From assembly GCA_944363645.1 (NCBI GenBank), contig CALVUR010000001.1, positions 186,001 to 250,000 on the forward strand: DNA of 64,000 nt, given 5' to 3'. Origin of the DNA: an uncultured Clostridia bacterium (lineage in GTDB: Bacteria > Bacillota > Clostridia > Christensenellales > Borkfalkiaceae). The notes below the pieces were generated by a model. That model searched no databases. It worked only from the letters and a program-made list of their open reading frames with translations, and was not told the DNA's origin. A program made the translations under genes and the position numbers. Below are positions 1-7,697 of this stretch, one piece after another. Position 1 is the first letter of the stretch; every line of letters begins with the position of its first letter.

Positions 1-982
1 AATACATAGTGCCTTCCGGGCAGAATCTATCCGATACAATGGGGATACCGTTATAAGAAATTGCTTTATAACCGCCCTTTAAATCCATAACATCAGTGTT
101 TCTTCTGTATGTTGAAAGGTAGTTTTGGAACGCCCTTTTTACGCCAGAAGAGCAAACGATAAAGTTGATTTTTGAGCCTGAAGTTTCTTCTACAAAGTCG
201 ATTGCTTTTTGAATTTCCGCTTCGCTGATTGCGCCAACGTCCTTTTTAATGTAAGGTACAAGCCACTTGTTTGTTGCCCTATTTAGGCCGTAGATATAAC
301 CGGTGTCTTTAAAGATTGCCTTTAAGCCGGTGAGTTCTACGCCGTATGAGCCTTGGACGGTAATAAGGGAATTTGCCGGCACTAAACCTGTTAAGATTTT
401 ACCGTCAACGGTGAATCTACTTGCTGACCTATCGATTGATGTGATACGTCTAACGCCGATGCCTTCGATAATGTCGCCACCTTCGTTTCTAAAATCAATA
501 CTCATACCGACGGTTAAATTTTTAACGCTGTCAACAGTTACATCGTTATTTGCAACTTCGCTAACTGTTGCCAAAACGCCTGTGCCGTCGCCAAAGAGCA
601 TTCTGCCAAAGTTAAATGAAGATGCTTTTACTAAACCTTCCATTTCGGCGTTAAGTAAGTTTACAAAAGAGCCAACATTGTTTTGTGATGCCCTGATTGC
701 TTTGTCAGAGATACTGATTGTGCCGTACAAGTTTTTAAGTGTGGTGGTAAGTGTTTTATAGTTGTTACCGCCAGCGCTTGGAAGTTCTGCCGTTTCAAGC
801 CCTGCGCCCACACCGCCGTTGATGCCGTATTGGACAAGCCTTTTAACTTCTTTACCCCAAACGTCTTGGGTTGATTGTTTGATTTTTGCAAGTAAAGGGT
901 TTATTTCTGTGTTAATTTGCTCGGTAACCGGTCCTAAATAAACGGTCTTTAAAGCATTTTCAGCACTTGTTAATGTTACCAT
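1..982 (-). CDS. phage major capsid protein (3' end outside window)
   Basis: About 327 codons are visible; the gene runs off the left edge without a stop. It starts at ATG 982 behind AAGGAG. The N-terminus reads MVTLTSAENALKTVYLGPV, followed by an Ala/Gly-rich stretch, long beta-rich segments and VDGKILTGLVPANSLI. This layout is typical of HK97-fold capsid subunits of tailed phages. Position supports the call: it is last in the leftward order terminase, portal, scaffold-like protein, capsid. The assignment rests on fold-like features and gene order rather than a signature motif. It would build the icosahedral head shell. Confidence 0.75.
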   Translation of the reverse strand, partial: MVTLTSAENALKTVYLGPVTEQINTEINPLLAKIKQSTQDVWGKEVKRLVQYGINGGVGAGLETAELPSAGGNNYKTLTTTLKNLYGTISISDKAIRASQNNVGSFVNLLNAEMEGLVKASSFNFGRMLFGDGTGVLATVSEVANNDVTVDSVKNLTVGMSIDFRNEGGDIIEGIGVRRITSIDRSASRFTVDGKILTGLVPANSLITVQGSYGVELTGLKAIFKDTGYIYGLNRATNKWLVPYIKKDVGAISEAEIQKAIDFVEETSGSKINFIVCSSGVKRAFQNYLSTYRRNTDVMDLKGGYKAISYNGIPIVSDRFCPEGTMY

Positions 983-1008
983 AATTTCTCCTTAATTATC
1001 TAAAATTT

Positions 1009-1995
1009 TTATTTGAATTTGATCATGTTTTTTGCCAAAGCACTTGCTTCGGCGATGGTTTTAGGTTTTACGGGCGGAATAACCGGTATAACACCGCCAC
1101 CGCCCATAAGCCCCGGTTTTTGCGCTTCCGCTTTTAAACTTAAAAGGTAATTTTTTATAATGTCATCTTTGATATTGTTTGGTAAATCTTGATAGTTTTC
1201 CCCTTCAATTTTTTGCGGAACGGAATTTTTTTCTTCGAGCAAAATGCTTATAAATGCATCTTGCAAATTGTTGAATGTAACCTGTCCATCTAAGATTTTT
1301 GCACCTATTTTTTGTGCGTACTTGGATGCACTTGGATGGCGGTTAAAAAATTCAAAAATTACGCCATTATTTTTCCCCACCAAAACATCGGCTTCAAGTT
1401 TTTCCATATCCAATTTATCTTCTAAATTTTCCCTTTCATCGCTCATATTTAAAGTTAAATTTTCTTGAGAATTTTCCGTGGTTGGCTGTACATTTTTTGT
1501 ACAGATAACGCCTTCTTTCGCAACGATTTTTTCGGGTTCTGAAGTAAAATTTTCACTTTGCATATTTTGATTTTGGGGGTTTATAAATTGCTTTTCTTCC
1601 TTAATTTGGGCAAAATTTTCGCTATCATTTTGAGATAAAATTATATCAATATTTTGTTTAATTTCATCGTCATTTTGAGTAGTTTTTTCTAAAATTTCGC
1701 CGTCTTTTTGGGCAATAAGTGGGGCTATAAGCCCATTATCGCCACTTTTTTCGTTTTCAAGTTGTTTAAGTTTTTCTTCCCCAACCAAACTTTTAAGCCA
1801 AATGTTTTCCCTTACTAACTTTTTATTTTGCTGACAACGCTTGGTAAATTCTGCTTGTAAAAAGCCGTACGCTTTACATAAAGATTCAACGTCTTTAAAC
1901 TTTTTTGTATTTGGCGACATGCTTTCGCCTTTTAACTTATCCGCCCCTGCGGTGTGCGAGGTTTCGCCATTATTTAAAAGATTATTTTGTTTCAT
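1009..1995 (-). CDS. phage scaffold-like protein
   Basis: This 328-residue protein is very rich in Glu, Lys, Asn and Gln, with coiled-coil-like stretches (about residues 35-80) and few hydrophobic segments. The end is a proline-rich stretch followed by an Ala/Lys helix. It lies between portal and capsid genes, the usual place of a scaffold or head-assembly protein, and 26 bases before the capsid start. GGGAGA precedes ATG 1995. Residues 87-93 (NGLIAPL) are encoded by a copy of the dispersed palindromic repeat, in frame. No catalytic motif is visible. The scaffold role is inferred from position and composition. Confidence 0.6.
   Translation of the reverse strand: MKQNNLLNNGETSHTAGADKLKGESMSPNTKKFKDVESLCKAYGFLQAEFTKRCQQNKKLVRENIWLKSLVGEEKLKQLENEKSGDNGLIAPLIAQKDGEILEKTTQNDDEIKQNIDIILSQNDSENFAQIKEEKQFINPQNQNMQSENFTSEPEKIVAKEGVICTKNVQPTTENSQENLTLNMSDERENLEDKLDMEKLEADVLVGKNNGVIFEFFNRHPSASKYAQKIGAKILDGQVTFNNLQDAFISILLEEKNSVPQKIEGENYQDLPNNIKDDIIKNYLLSLKAEAQKPGLMGGGGVIPVIPPVKPKTIAEASALAKNMIKFK
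1714..1750 (-). repeat. palindromic repeat copy 1, inside scaffold-like CDS
   Basis: Both outer arms (AAGTGG and CCACTTTTT) and the core CTATAAGCCCATTATCG are present. The copy is read in frame as GDNGLIAPL (residues 85-93) of the phage protein. Confidence 0.8.
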
Positions 1996-2031
1996 TTTAT
2001 GTTCTCCCTAATTTAATTTTTTGCTATGCTT

Positions 2032-3927
2032 TTAGTCCGTTTTTAAGTCATCTAAAAGTTTTATAGCGTTAGTTTTTAAAGTGTCTTTATGACCATTTAA
2101 ATGTGCCATAACACGCTGTTTAATTTTGTCAGCGTTTGCGCCAACGATTTCCCCTGAAAGTAAAAATCTTGTGTGTTCGGTAATGTGGATTTCGTGGTCG
2201 TCGTAACTATCGACTTCGCACAAGTTGTCCATAAGTTTTACATTTTCTTCGTTGGCTTTATTGATGTGTAAAGTTGTCAAGTCTTGCGCATTTTCAAAAC
2301 TGCCGTAACCTAAAATTTCTAAGATTTTTGCCTTTGTCCTTGCGCTTAATTTGCCATCTTTATCTGTTAAAATTCCGCTGTTTAAAAGTTCATAAATGTT
2401 GCTCTTTTTTTGAGCGGGTGTGGAATTTAACTCGTTTTCAGTATCAAAAACTACGTCATCACTATTTAAGTCGCTTGAGTTGTAGTAAAATACGTCCGCA
2501 CGCCTTCCTGCCCCAGCGATTTTCATGATGCGAGTGGTTTTTGCAAACTGTTTAAATAGCCTTATGATGTGCTTTGCCATGTGCTTTATTGCAAACTTTA
2601 TGTTTTCAGCCGTTTGCGTTAAGCGTGTTTCATCTTGCTCAATAAGAAGTTGTAACGCAACACCGCTTGTTGCCCTAACTGGCGCAGTTGAGTTGCGTGA
2701 GATTTCGCTTACACCGCTTATTGTAATAAACTCGTTTTCAAGCCGTTCTTCTTCGTACGAAAAGTCGATGGGAACGCTACCTGGGCTTAACATCTGCGGT
2801 GGGTTTGAGCCTTGACGATAAACAATTACCTTGCCGGGCGACAAGCCTTCTTCAGTGAGTTCGTCCGTATCGCAAGAACCGTCTTCAACGGCGATAACGC
2901 CCATGCTTAAACGGTTTAAAAATTCGTGCTTGCGGTTTTTGACTGCGTTATACGCACGCTGAAGTGGAATGATACGCTCTATCACGCTTACGCCAAAGAA
3001 CATGCCGGCTTGCTGGATACAGCACTGCTTGATAAAAGGAAAGTCCCTTGCGCCGTCCTTGCCGTTTTGGTAAGGTAGGTTTGTAATATGCAAAATTTTA
3101 TCGCCAGCGATTGTAACAACTCTGCCTTCAGGGAACTGACGAGAAGGGCGTTCGTAACGCTCGATAACAAGTTCGGCGTTGTGGATAATGCCGTTTGTAA
3201 TTTTGCTTTGCTTACTTACGCCCTGAGTGGATGTAAGTGAAAATACATCGATATCTTTACCGCTAACTTTTACGCCGTAAATACTTTCAATATCCTTAAC
3301 GTCCATTGCACGTGCGTGGATGATGCTTTTTAAATCGCTTATGTCTTCTTTAAAAAGACTGTCTGGGAAGATTTCAAACGGCGAGATTGCAATTATGTCG
3401 ACGTCGCCTTCTTTTACCGCAACGCCGTCGATTTCGCCCAAGTTTTTGCCCTTGTTTGCATTCCATAAAACCTTGTAAAAACTTGTGCCTAAAGTTTCGC
3501 TCCATAACGTGGCTTTTGAGATAATGGTATCTAAACCGATTCTACCAGCGGTCGCTTTTAACACGTCAGAAGCAACCTTTGCAGATTTTAAATCACTGTC
3601 TTCACCGCCGGCGGCACGCACACTCATGTTTGGGCGAACACGTGATAGTTTTGCAAGCCTTGTTTCAATTATTGGCGCAATATGGTTGTACACATTACGG
3701 TTTTGCCAATAGTAATAATTTTCTTCTTCTAACACGTCGCCCGTTGGTGAGATTTCGCAATACTGGTTGCCAGATAGGTAATTTATGTTCAAATTCCACT
3801 GCTGTTCTAAACTGCGACGCTCTTCACGACGGCGTTCAAAATCGGTTTTAATTTCGTTTACTAAATCTTCATAAAACCTATCTTTTTTTGTAATTGTTTT
3901 GTTATTTTCGTTTTGCTTTGCTTTCAT
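2032..3927 (-). CDS. phage portal protein (P22-type)
   Basis: A 631-residue protein. The N-terminus is charged (RRREERRSLEQQWNLNINYLSGNQY), followed by RNVYNHIAPIIETRLAKLSR, a pattern typical of P22-like portal proteins. The length fits that family. Portals form the dodecameric ring at one head vertex through which terminase pumps DNA. The gene lies between terminase and scaffold/capsid genes, in the normal order. The start at 3927 overlaps the end of the 57-residue ORF by 26 bases, suggesting translational coupling. I see no frameshift, so the gene appears intact. Confidence 0.85.
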   Translation of the reverse strand: MKAKQNENNKTITKKDRFYEDLVNEIKTDFERRREERRSLEQQWNLNINYLSGNQYCEISPTGDVLEEENYYYWQNRNVYNHIAPIIETRLAKLSRVRPNMSVRAAGGEDSDLKSAKVASDVLKATAGRIGLDTIISKATLWSETLGTSFYKVLWNANKGKNLGEIDGVAVKEGDVDIIAISPFEIFPDSLFKEDISDLKSIIHARAMDVKDIESIYGVKVSGKDIDVFSLTSTQGVSKQSKITNGIIHNAELVIERYERPSRQFPEGRVVTIAGDKILHITNLPYQNGKDGARDFPFIKQCCIQQAGMFFGVSVIERIIPLQRAYNAVKNRKHEFLNRLSMGVIAVEDGSCDTDELTEEGLSPGKVIVYRQGSNPPQMLSPGSVPIDFSYEEERLENEFITISGVSEISRNSTAPVRATSGVALQLLIEQDETRLTQTAENIKFAIKHMAKHIIRLFKQFAKTTRIMKIAGAGRRADVFYYNSSDLNSDDVVFDTENELNSTPAQKKSNIYELLNSGILTDKDGKLSARTKAKILEILGYGSFENAQDLTTLHINKANEENVKLMDNLCEVDSYDDHEIHITEHTRFLLSGEIVGANADKIKQRVMAHLNGHKDTLKTNAIKLLDDLKTD

Positions 3928-4075
3928 CGTTTTTAAAAAATTCCTTCATTTCTTGGTAACATTTTTCGCACAAAAAAATGTTGGTTTTGTTGCTAAAAGT
4001 CAGCCTATAGGTCGATAAACCGCCACAACCTAAGGTGTCGCAAACAATTTTTTCTTCTAATTTATTTTTGGTCAT
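3902..4075 (-). CDS. 57-residue phage-associated zinc-finger-like protein
   Basis: A short ORF starting at ATG 4075 that overlaps the stop of the upstream 78-residue gene (ATGA) and ends inside the portal gene. It has two cysteine pairs, CDTLGC near the N-terminus and LCEKC around residue 36, as in small zinc-ribbon proteins of phage packaging modules. Tight overlaps on both sides support real translation. Residues 18-27 (GGLSTYRLTF) come from a degenerate copy of the dispersed palindromic repeat. Function is unknown. Confidence 0.6.
   Translation of the reverse strand: MTKNKLEEKIVCDTLGCGGLSTYRLTFSNKTNIFLCEKCYQEMKEFFKNDESKAKRK
3994..4026 (-). repeat. palindromic repeat copy 2, inside small phage ORF
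   Basis: AAAAGT, then core CCTATAGGTCGATAA, then CGCCAC. It is the second core type (TATAGGTCGAT) and is read in frame by the 57-residue ORF. Confidence 0.6.
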
Positions 4076-4308
4076 TCTTGTTTTTCCTCGTACTTTTTAA
4101 TAAGTTTTTTGATTTCGAGTTCAATCTCTTCATCGCTTAAATTTTGGTTATCTTTTGACTCGATAAAATCAAGCAACATCTTCGCCGCTTGGGTGTCTGG
4201 TGGGTAATGCTTTTTGCTTACTCGCTTTTTAATTAGCGTCATGACATCGTCTTCCACCTGATATTCTTCAACGACTTCCTCGCAGTCGTAGCCCATTGCT
4301 TTTTTCAT
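4072..4308 (-). CDS. small conserved phage protein
   Basis: 78 residues from the first ATG, acidic and lysine-rich, starting MKKAMGYDCEEVVEEY and containing KKHYPPDTQAAKMLLDFIES. This pattern recalls short proteins, or C-terminal parts of small terminase subunits, in clostridial phages. That is from memory and unverified. ATG 4308 has no ribosome binding site. The same frame is open upstream, and GGGGG followed 8 bases later by ATA at 4336-4338 would give a more natural start (ELKQLQDAI before MKKAMG). No separate small terminase gene is visible, so this is a candidate for that role. Confidence 0.6.
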   Translation of the reverse strand: MKKAMGYDCEEVVEEYQVEDDVMTLIKKRVSKKHYPPDTQAAKMLLDFIESKDNQNLSDEEIELEIKKLIKKYEEKQE

Positions 4309-4343
4309 TATCGCATCTTGAAGTTGTTTAAGTTCTATGTGTA

Positions 4344-5768
4344 TTACCCCCTTCGCTGCCGATTTAACCTTCTCATAAGTTTTGCTTTATCCCGCTCTAC
4401 TTCGGTCATTTGGTAGGGCTTTTTTTCCGTTTTTGGGCGGGACATTACAAAATAGCGCAATTCATCTAAGGCGTGATCGTCTTTTTTTATGGGGACGTCG
4501 TCTTTGCCCCACCAATAGTTTTTTATTTCACGTATCAGGTTGGGGCAACTTTTAAATACGTAAATTTTGTTTGACTTAAAATACTGCTTTACACGGGATA
4601 TACCGGTAAAAATATCTTTGTTGACTTTGGTGTTTACCAAAATGCCGTTTTCGTAAAAAAGTTCGCTTACGCTTTTAATGGATGCAAGGGTGCGCTGGTT
4701 TGCGGCGCTATCGATAAGTGCCGATACGTTGCCGTTTTTATCGGTCGGCCAGCCCAATCTTTTTGCGATTTCTTTAATCTTTTTTGAGTGGTAACATACA
4801 TCCTTACCTTGTTCAAAATGCTCGGCAATAACATAGATATTATCGTCGTAGTCCACCGCATAAAAGTGGCAAGATAAAGGGTTATTAAGCCCCGGGTCGA
4901 TGGATATGTTGTTAAACCATTCCTTAGGAACGGGAAAAGGATCGATTACATGCACATTTTCATCGAACTCGGTGTAAACAAGCCCTGACTGAACGCAAAA
5001 TCTGCCGTAGCGTCTTGCTTCGATTACGTCGCTTGACAAACTTTCGGTAAGCGCTTTAATTTCACGCTTATCTAAAAAGGGGTTGTCTGCCCATTCCATA
5101 AACTCGTACCATACTTCTTTTGAGCCGTACTTGTTCATGTAGATTTCGTCATAGATAAATGTAAGACCTTTTAAAGGCGTCATTGTGCCGAAAATATCGC
5201 CCTTTTTATCAAGCACACGCATCTTACATTCATCGTAAATATCCTTGGGCGGTTCTTCGTCAAACCACACAAAATCGAGAGAACTGCCTTGAAATTTTTC
5301 TCTGCCTTGATCACAACTTTTAAAGCCGATTGTGCTTAGTCCGCCAAACACGTTTTTTATAATAAGTTGGTCTATAATACCGTTTTCGGCACTATCACGC
5401 CGTCCTTCGTGCATGATGATACGCTCTATCCAATCGGGATTTAGATAGGATAAAATCTTTTTTTGCGCAACATCACGCTGGACTTCGTGGGAAAGCGAAA
5501 CCACCCAGCCGAACAGGTTTTTTCTGTTTTCACGGTAAGGGTGTATGCCACGTGCCATATAGATAACTTCGACGGCACCGCACTCTGTTTTACCGCTACG
5601 GTTACCGCCGAATACCCACCTATTACGCTTTTTACATTTGTGGAAGGCAATTTGTTTTTTGTGGACTTTGACCTTGTTGTAATTGGCAAGGCGATCGTTA
5701 TTTTTGCGCCGATCAAGTTCCCTATTTAGTTGTAGTATTTTAAGCGCAATATCCTTTGAATTTGACAT
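4344..5768 (-). CDS. terL: phage terminase large subunit
   Basis: 474 residues, the full family length. The ATPase Walker A is FGGNRSGKTE (about residue 53) and Walker B is LDFVWFDEEPP (about 165). The C-terminal nuclease shows acidic clusters SIDPGLNNPL, ALIDSAAN and HALDELRYF, as expected for the RNase H-like fold. It packages DNA into the prohead through the portal. It is first in the leftward module; AAGGAAA precedes ATG 5768. No small subunit lies upstream, because the next gene is divergent. The gene looks intact. Confidence 0.92.
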   Translation of the reverse strand: MSNSKDIALKILQLNRELDRRKNNDRLANYNKVKVHKKQIAFHKCKKRNRWVFGGNRSGKTECGAVEVIYMARGIHPYRENRKNLFGWVVSLSHEVQRDVAQKKILSYLNPDWIERIIMHEGRRDSAENGIIDQLIIKNVFGGLSTIGFKSCDQGREKFQGSSLDFVWFDEEPPKDIYDECKMRVLDKKGDIFGTMTPLKGLTFIYDEIYMNKYGSKEVWYEFMEWADNPFLDKREIKALTESLSSDVIEARRYGRFCVQSGLVYTEFDENVHVIDPFPVPKEWFNNISIDPGLNNPLSCHFYAVDYDDNIYVIAEHFEQGKDVCYHSKKIKEIAKRLGWPTDKNGNVSALIDSAANQRTLASIKSVSELFYENGILVNTKVNKDIFTGISRVKQYFKSNKIYVFKSCPNLIREIKNYWWGKDDVPIKKDDHALDELRYFVMSRPKTEKKPYQMTEVERDKAKLMRRLNRQRRG

Positions 5769-5832
5769 TTTATTTCCTTTTTATATAAAAATATTTAAAA
5801 TGTGTACTATCTAATTTGTTACAATTTTTGTT

Positions 5833-6561
5833 ATGAAAAAAGTTAGATTTTGCCTTTTAATTTTATTGCTAACCTTAATTATTTTTGGCGTAAAACCATT
5901 TAAGCCCATTTTGTTTAGTGCAAACGCAAGCACAAATTATGCCCTTATTATTGAGGAAAATTGCGAATTTTTTGCCGATGCAAGTTTGAAAATTGTCAAG
6001 TTTTATCTGCCAAAAAATTACGCAGTGAAAATTGTTTCGGTGGGTGCAGAAAGTAGCCGTGTTTTATACATGGACGACAGTTTTTTGTACCCCGTAGCAG
6101 AAGGCTATGTCAAAAATATCAATCTTAATTTTGTTGACGATGTGCCTGAGGTAATTTATCCTTCTATCACACTAACCACCATTTTAGATGAAGTAATTTT
6201 TGCCGATAACAAAATTAGTCAGCCAAAAGCCGTGATAAGTAAAGGCAGTGAAGCCACGTTTTATGGCGAATATACCTATTTAGGGGCAAGTTATGTTTAC
6301 GTTTACATAAATGGTAATGTCGGGTACATGAAAAAGGAAAGTTTTGCGCCATTTAAATTGCCGGAAGTCAACTTGCCAAATGAAAATTTAACCGAGAGTA
6401 GCACGGAAAATTTAGATAGTGAAAATAACAAATCACCCACCTTAAAAACTAATGAGATTTTAATTTTTGCCGTCATAATTATTTGTGCGATAGTCTTTTT
6501 GTTTTTTGTACTGAAACCGTCAAAGGAAAAACCGCAAAATAATTTTGTTGACGACGATTAA
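5833..6561 (+). CDS. exported membrane-anchored protein, SH3-like
   Basis: 242 residues. A signal/anchor segment (residues 5-25, LLILLLTLIIFG) is followed by an extracytoplasmic part and a C-terminal membrane helix (about 205-225, FAVIIICAIVFLFFVL) with a short charged tail. The middle (about 115-175) has the short beta strands and YVYVYINGNVGYMK pattern of bacterial SH3-like domains. It resembles the C-terminal part of the 819-residue protein at 7698 and faces the same way, suggesting a related host surface function rather than a phage one. There is no clear ribosome binding site. Function unknown. Confidence 0.6.
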   Translation: MKKVRFCLLILLLTLIIFGVKPFKPILFSANASTNYALIIEENCEFFADASLKIVKFYLPKNYAVKIVSVGAESSRVLYMDDSFLYPVAEGYVKNINLNFVDDVPEVIYPSITLTTILDEVIFADNKISQPKAVISKGSEATFYGEYTYLGASYVYVYINGNVGYMKKESFAPFKLPEVNLPNENLTESSTENLDSENNKSPTLKTNEILIFAVIIICAIVFLFFVLKPSKEKPQNNFVDDD

Positions 6562-6696
6562 CCACACCTAAACTTGAATTTCGTTCAAAATTCCCCAAAA
6601 CAAATTAGCAGTAAAATTTTTCTTTTCGCTTTAAGTAAAAAATTGAAAAATTTAAAATGATTTATTTTAATTTAAATTTTAAATCACCAAAAATTT

Positions 6697-7137
6697 TTAA
6701 GCGACAAGTCTTTTCTCTATCCTTATTGCAATGCTTTTTATAAAAGGAATTTTTTTATAGTGAAGATTGTAAAATTCTTCGGTAAAGCCCGCTTCATTTA
6801 GCATTGCAAAAAATTTTTCAAAAACCTTAATTTGCTTTCTAAAATAATTGCGTGATTTATAGTCAAAGTGCCCTATAGGTCGATTATTAAAGTATTTATA
6901 CTCTAATAACGTCCTTTCTTCTTTTGTAAAAGACTTTAAAATTTTACCTACTTTTGATTTTAATAATTGCAAATAACGCTTTTCTTCAATTAAGCATGCG
7001 ATCCTATCAAATTCCATTTCGCATGGGCTTAAAGTGTAAAAACTGTATTTGCAACGCTTTTCAATTTTCTTATCTATTATCTCAATAGCATCGCCGATAA
7101 AGGGATAAGAAAACAAAAGAATTTTTGCATAACACAT
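6697..7137 (-). CDS. conserved protein, possible phage-type late regulator
   Basis: 146 residues, basic. The order ILLFSYPFIGDAIEIIDKKIEKR, then FTKEERTLLEYKYF, then SRNYFRKQ resembles a family of uncharacterised clostridial proteins with sigma region 4-like or ArpU-like helices, which often sit near prophages. No enzyme motif is seen. Residues 84-91 (NNRPIGHF) are encoded by a copy of the dispersed palindromic repeat. A minus-strand promoter (TTGTTT at 7198-7203, 18-base spacer, TATAAT at 7174-7179) lies just upstream. The regulatory role is only a guess. Confidence 0.5.
   Translation of the reverse strand: MCYAKILLFSYPFIGDAIEIIDKKIEKRCKYSFYTLSPCEMEFDRIACLIEEKRYLQLLKSKVGKILKSFTKEERTLLEYKYFNNRPIGHFDYKSRNYFRKQIKVFEKFFAMLNEAGFTEEFYNLHYKKIPFIKSIAIRIEKRLVA
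6861..6892 (-). repeat. palindromic repeat copy 3, inside 146-residue CDS
   Basis: AAAGTG followed by CCTATAGGTCGATTAT; the right arm is lost. It shares CTATAGGTCGATTAT with the intergenic copy at 46.8 kb. Read in frame as NNRPIGHF. Confidence 0.65.
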
Positions 7138-7208
7138 ATTTAACTCATCTCGCTTTTTTCGTTCTTCCCTTCAATTATACTAAAGCGATTTAGCCAAAAA
7201 CAACACTT

Positions 7209-7257
7209 TATGACATTTTTGAACAAAATTTTTTTATTTCGTTCAAAATTTGTCATA
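7209..7257. repeat. long inverted repeat between divergent promoters
   Basis: Left arm 7209-7224 (TATGACATTTTTGAAC) pairs with right arm 7241-7257 (GTTCAAAATTTGTCATA), with one bulged base and a 16-base loop. It lies between the leftward promoter of the 146-residue gene and the rightward SOS-type promoter, so it could be an operator. It has no terminator T-run directly after it. Confidence 0.6.
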
Positions 7258-7262
7258 TAGTA

Positions 7263-7317
7263 TTGCAAACTGCTTATTTGGTGTGGTATAATTTTAAATT
7301 TATCGAACATATGTTCT
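7263..7317 (+). promoter_or_regulatory. rightward promoter with LexA (SOS) box
   Basis: TTGCAA (7263-7268), 18-base spacer and TATAAT (7287-7292) are followed by CGAACATATGTTCT (7304-7317). That is the Gram-positive LexA/DinR consensus (CGAAC-N4-GTTCG) with one outer mismatch. The box covers the expected transcription start region (+5 to +18), where LexA would block transcription. No ORF follows; a hairpin with U-rich tail comes 13 bases later. Confidence 0.6.
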
Positions 7318-7329
7318 ATAATAAGATTA

Positions 7330-7360
7330 AAAGGTGTCAATTTTTGACACCTTTATTTTA
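7330..7360 (+). terminator. rho-independent terminator behind SOS promoter
   Basis: Perfect 10-bp stem AAAGGTGTCA/TGACACCTTT with a short loop, then ATTTTA. Together with the promoter at 7263 it would define a transcript of only about 60 bases. Confidence 0.6.
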
Positions 7361-7697
7361 ATAAATAATTATTAATATTTAGGTATTATAAATTAAAAAT
7401 TTGGGAGTAATATTTTCCGTTATTTTATCAAAATTTTTGTTTTGTTTAAGAATTGGGTTGCAAAAAAAAATTTTTCAAAAAAAAATATTTTTTATTTTTT
7501 TATTTTTTTTATTTTTTCCTAAATTTGGGTTAAGCAAATCAAAAAAAATTATTTTTTTACGGCAACTTTCTGCAAAAAATCTAATTAGGGTTTAATTTGT
7601 AGTTAAAAATTTAGATTATTACTTGTCTTTGTTAATTCAATATGTTAAAATATTATATTATTAGAATTTTGACTAAAATTGTCAAAAGGGTACTAAA
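7361..7697. other. AT-rich non-coding stretch with promoter for the 819-residue gene
   Basis: Contains long T and A runs at 7440-7560 that produce spurious short frames. A probable promoter lies near its end: TTGTCT (7623-7628), 17 bases, TAAAAT (7646-7651). AAAAGGG precedes the ATG at 7698. Nothing else is recognised. Confidence 0.4.

Noticed and set aside
7140..7340. 66-codon leftward frame before the 146-residue gene
   Set aside because: It covers the dyad, the SOS box and both promoters, and has no ribosome site.
7401..7595. 64-codon rightward frame
   Set aside because: Composed mostly of Phe, Leu, Lys and Ile from poly-T and poly-A runs; no ribosome site or family.
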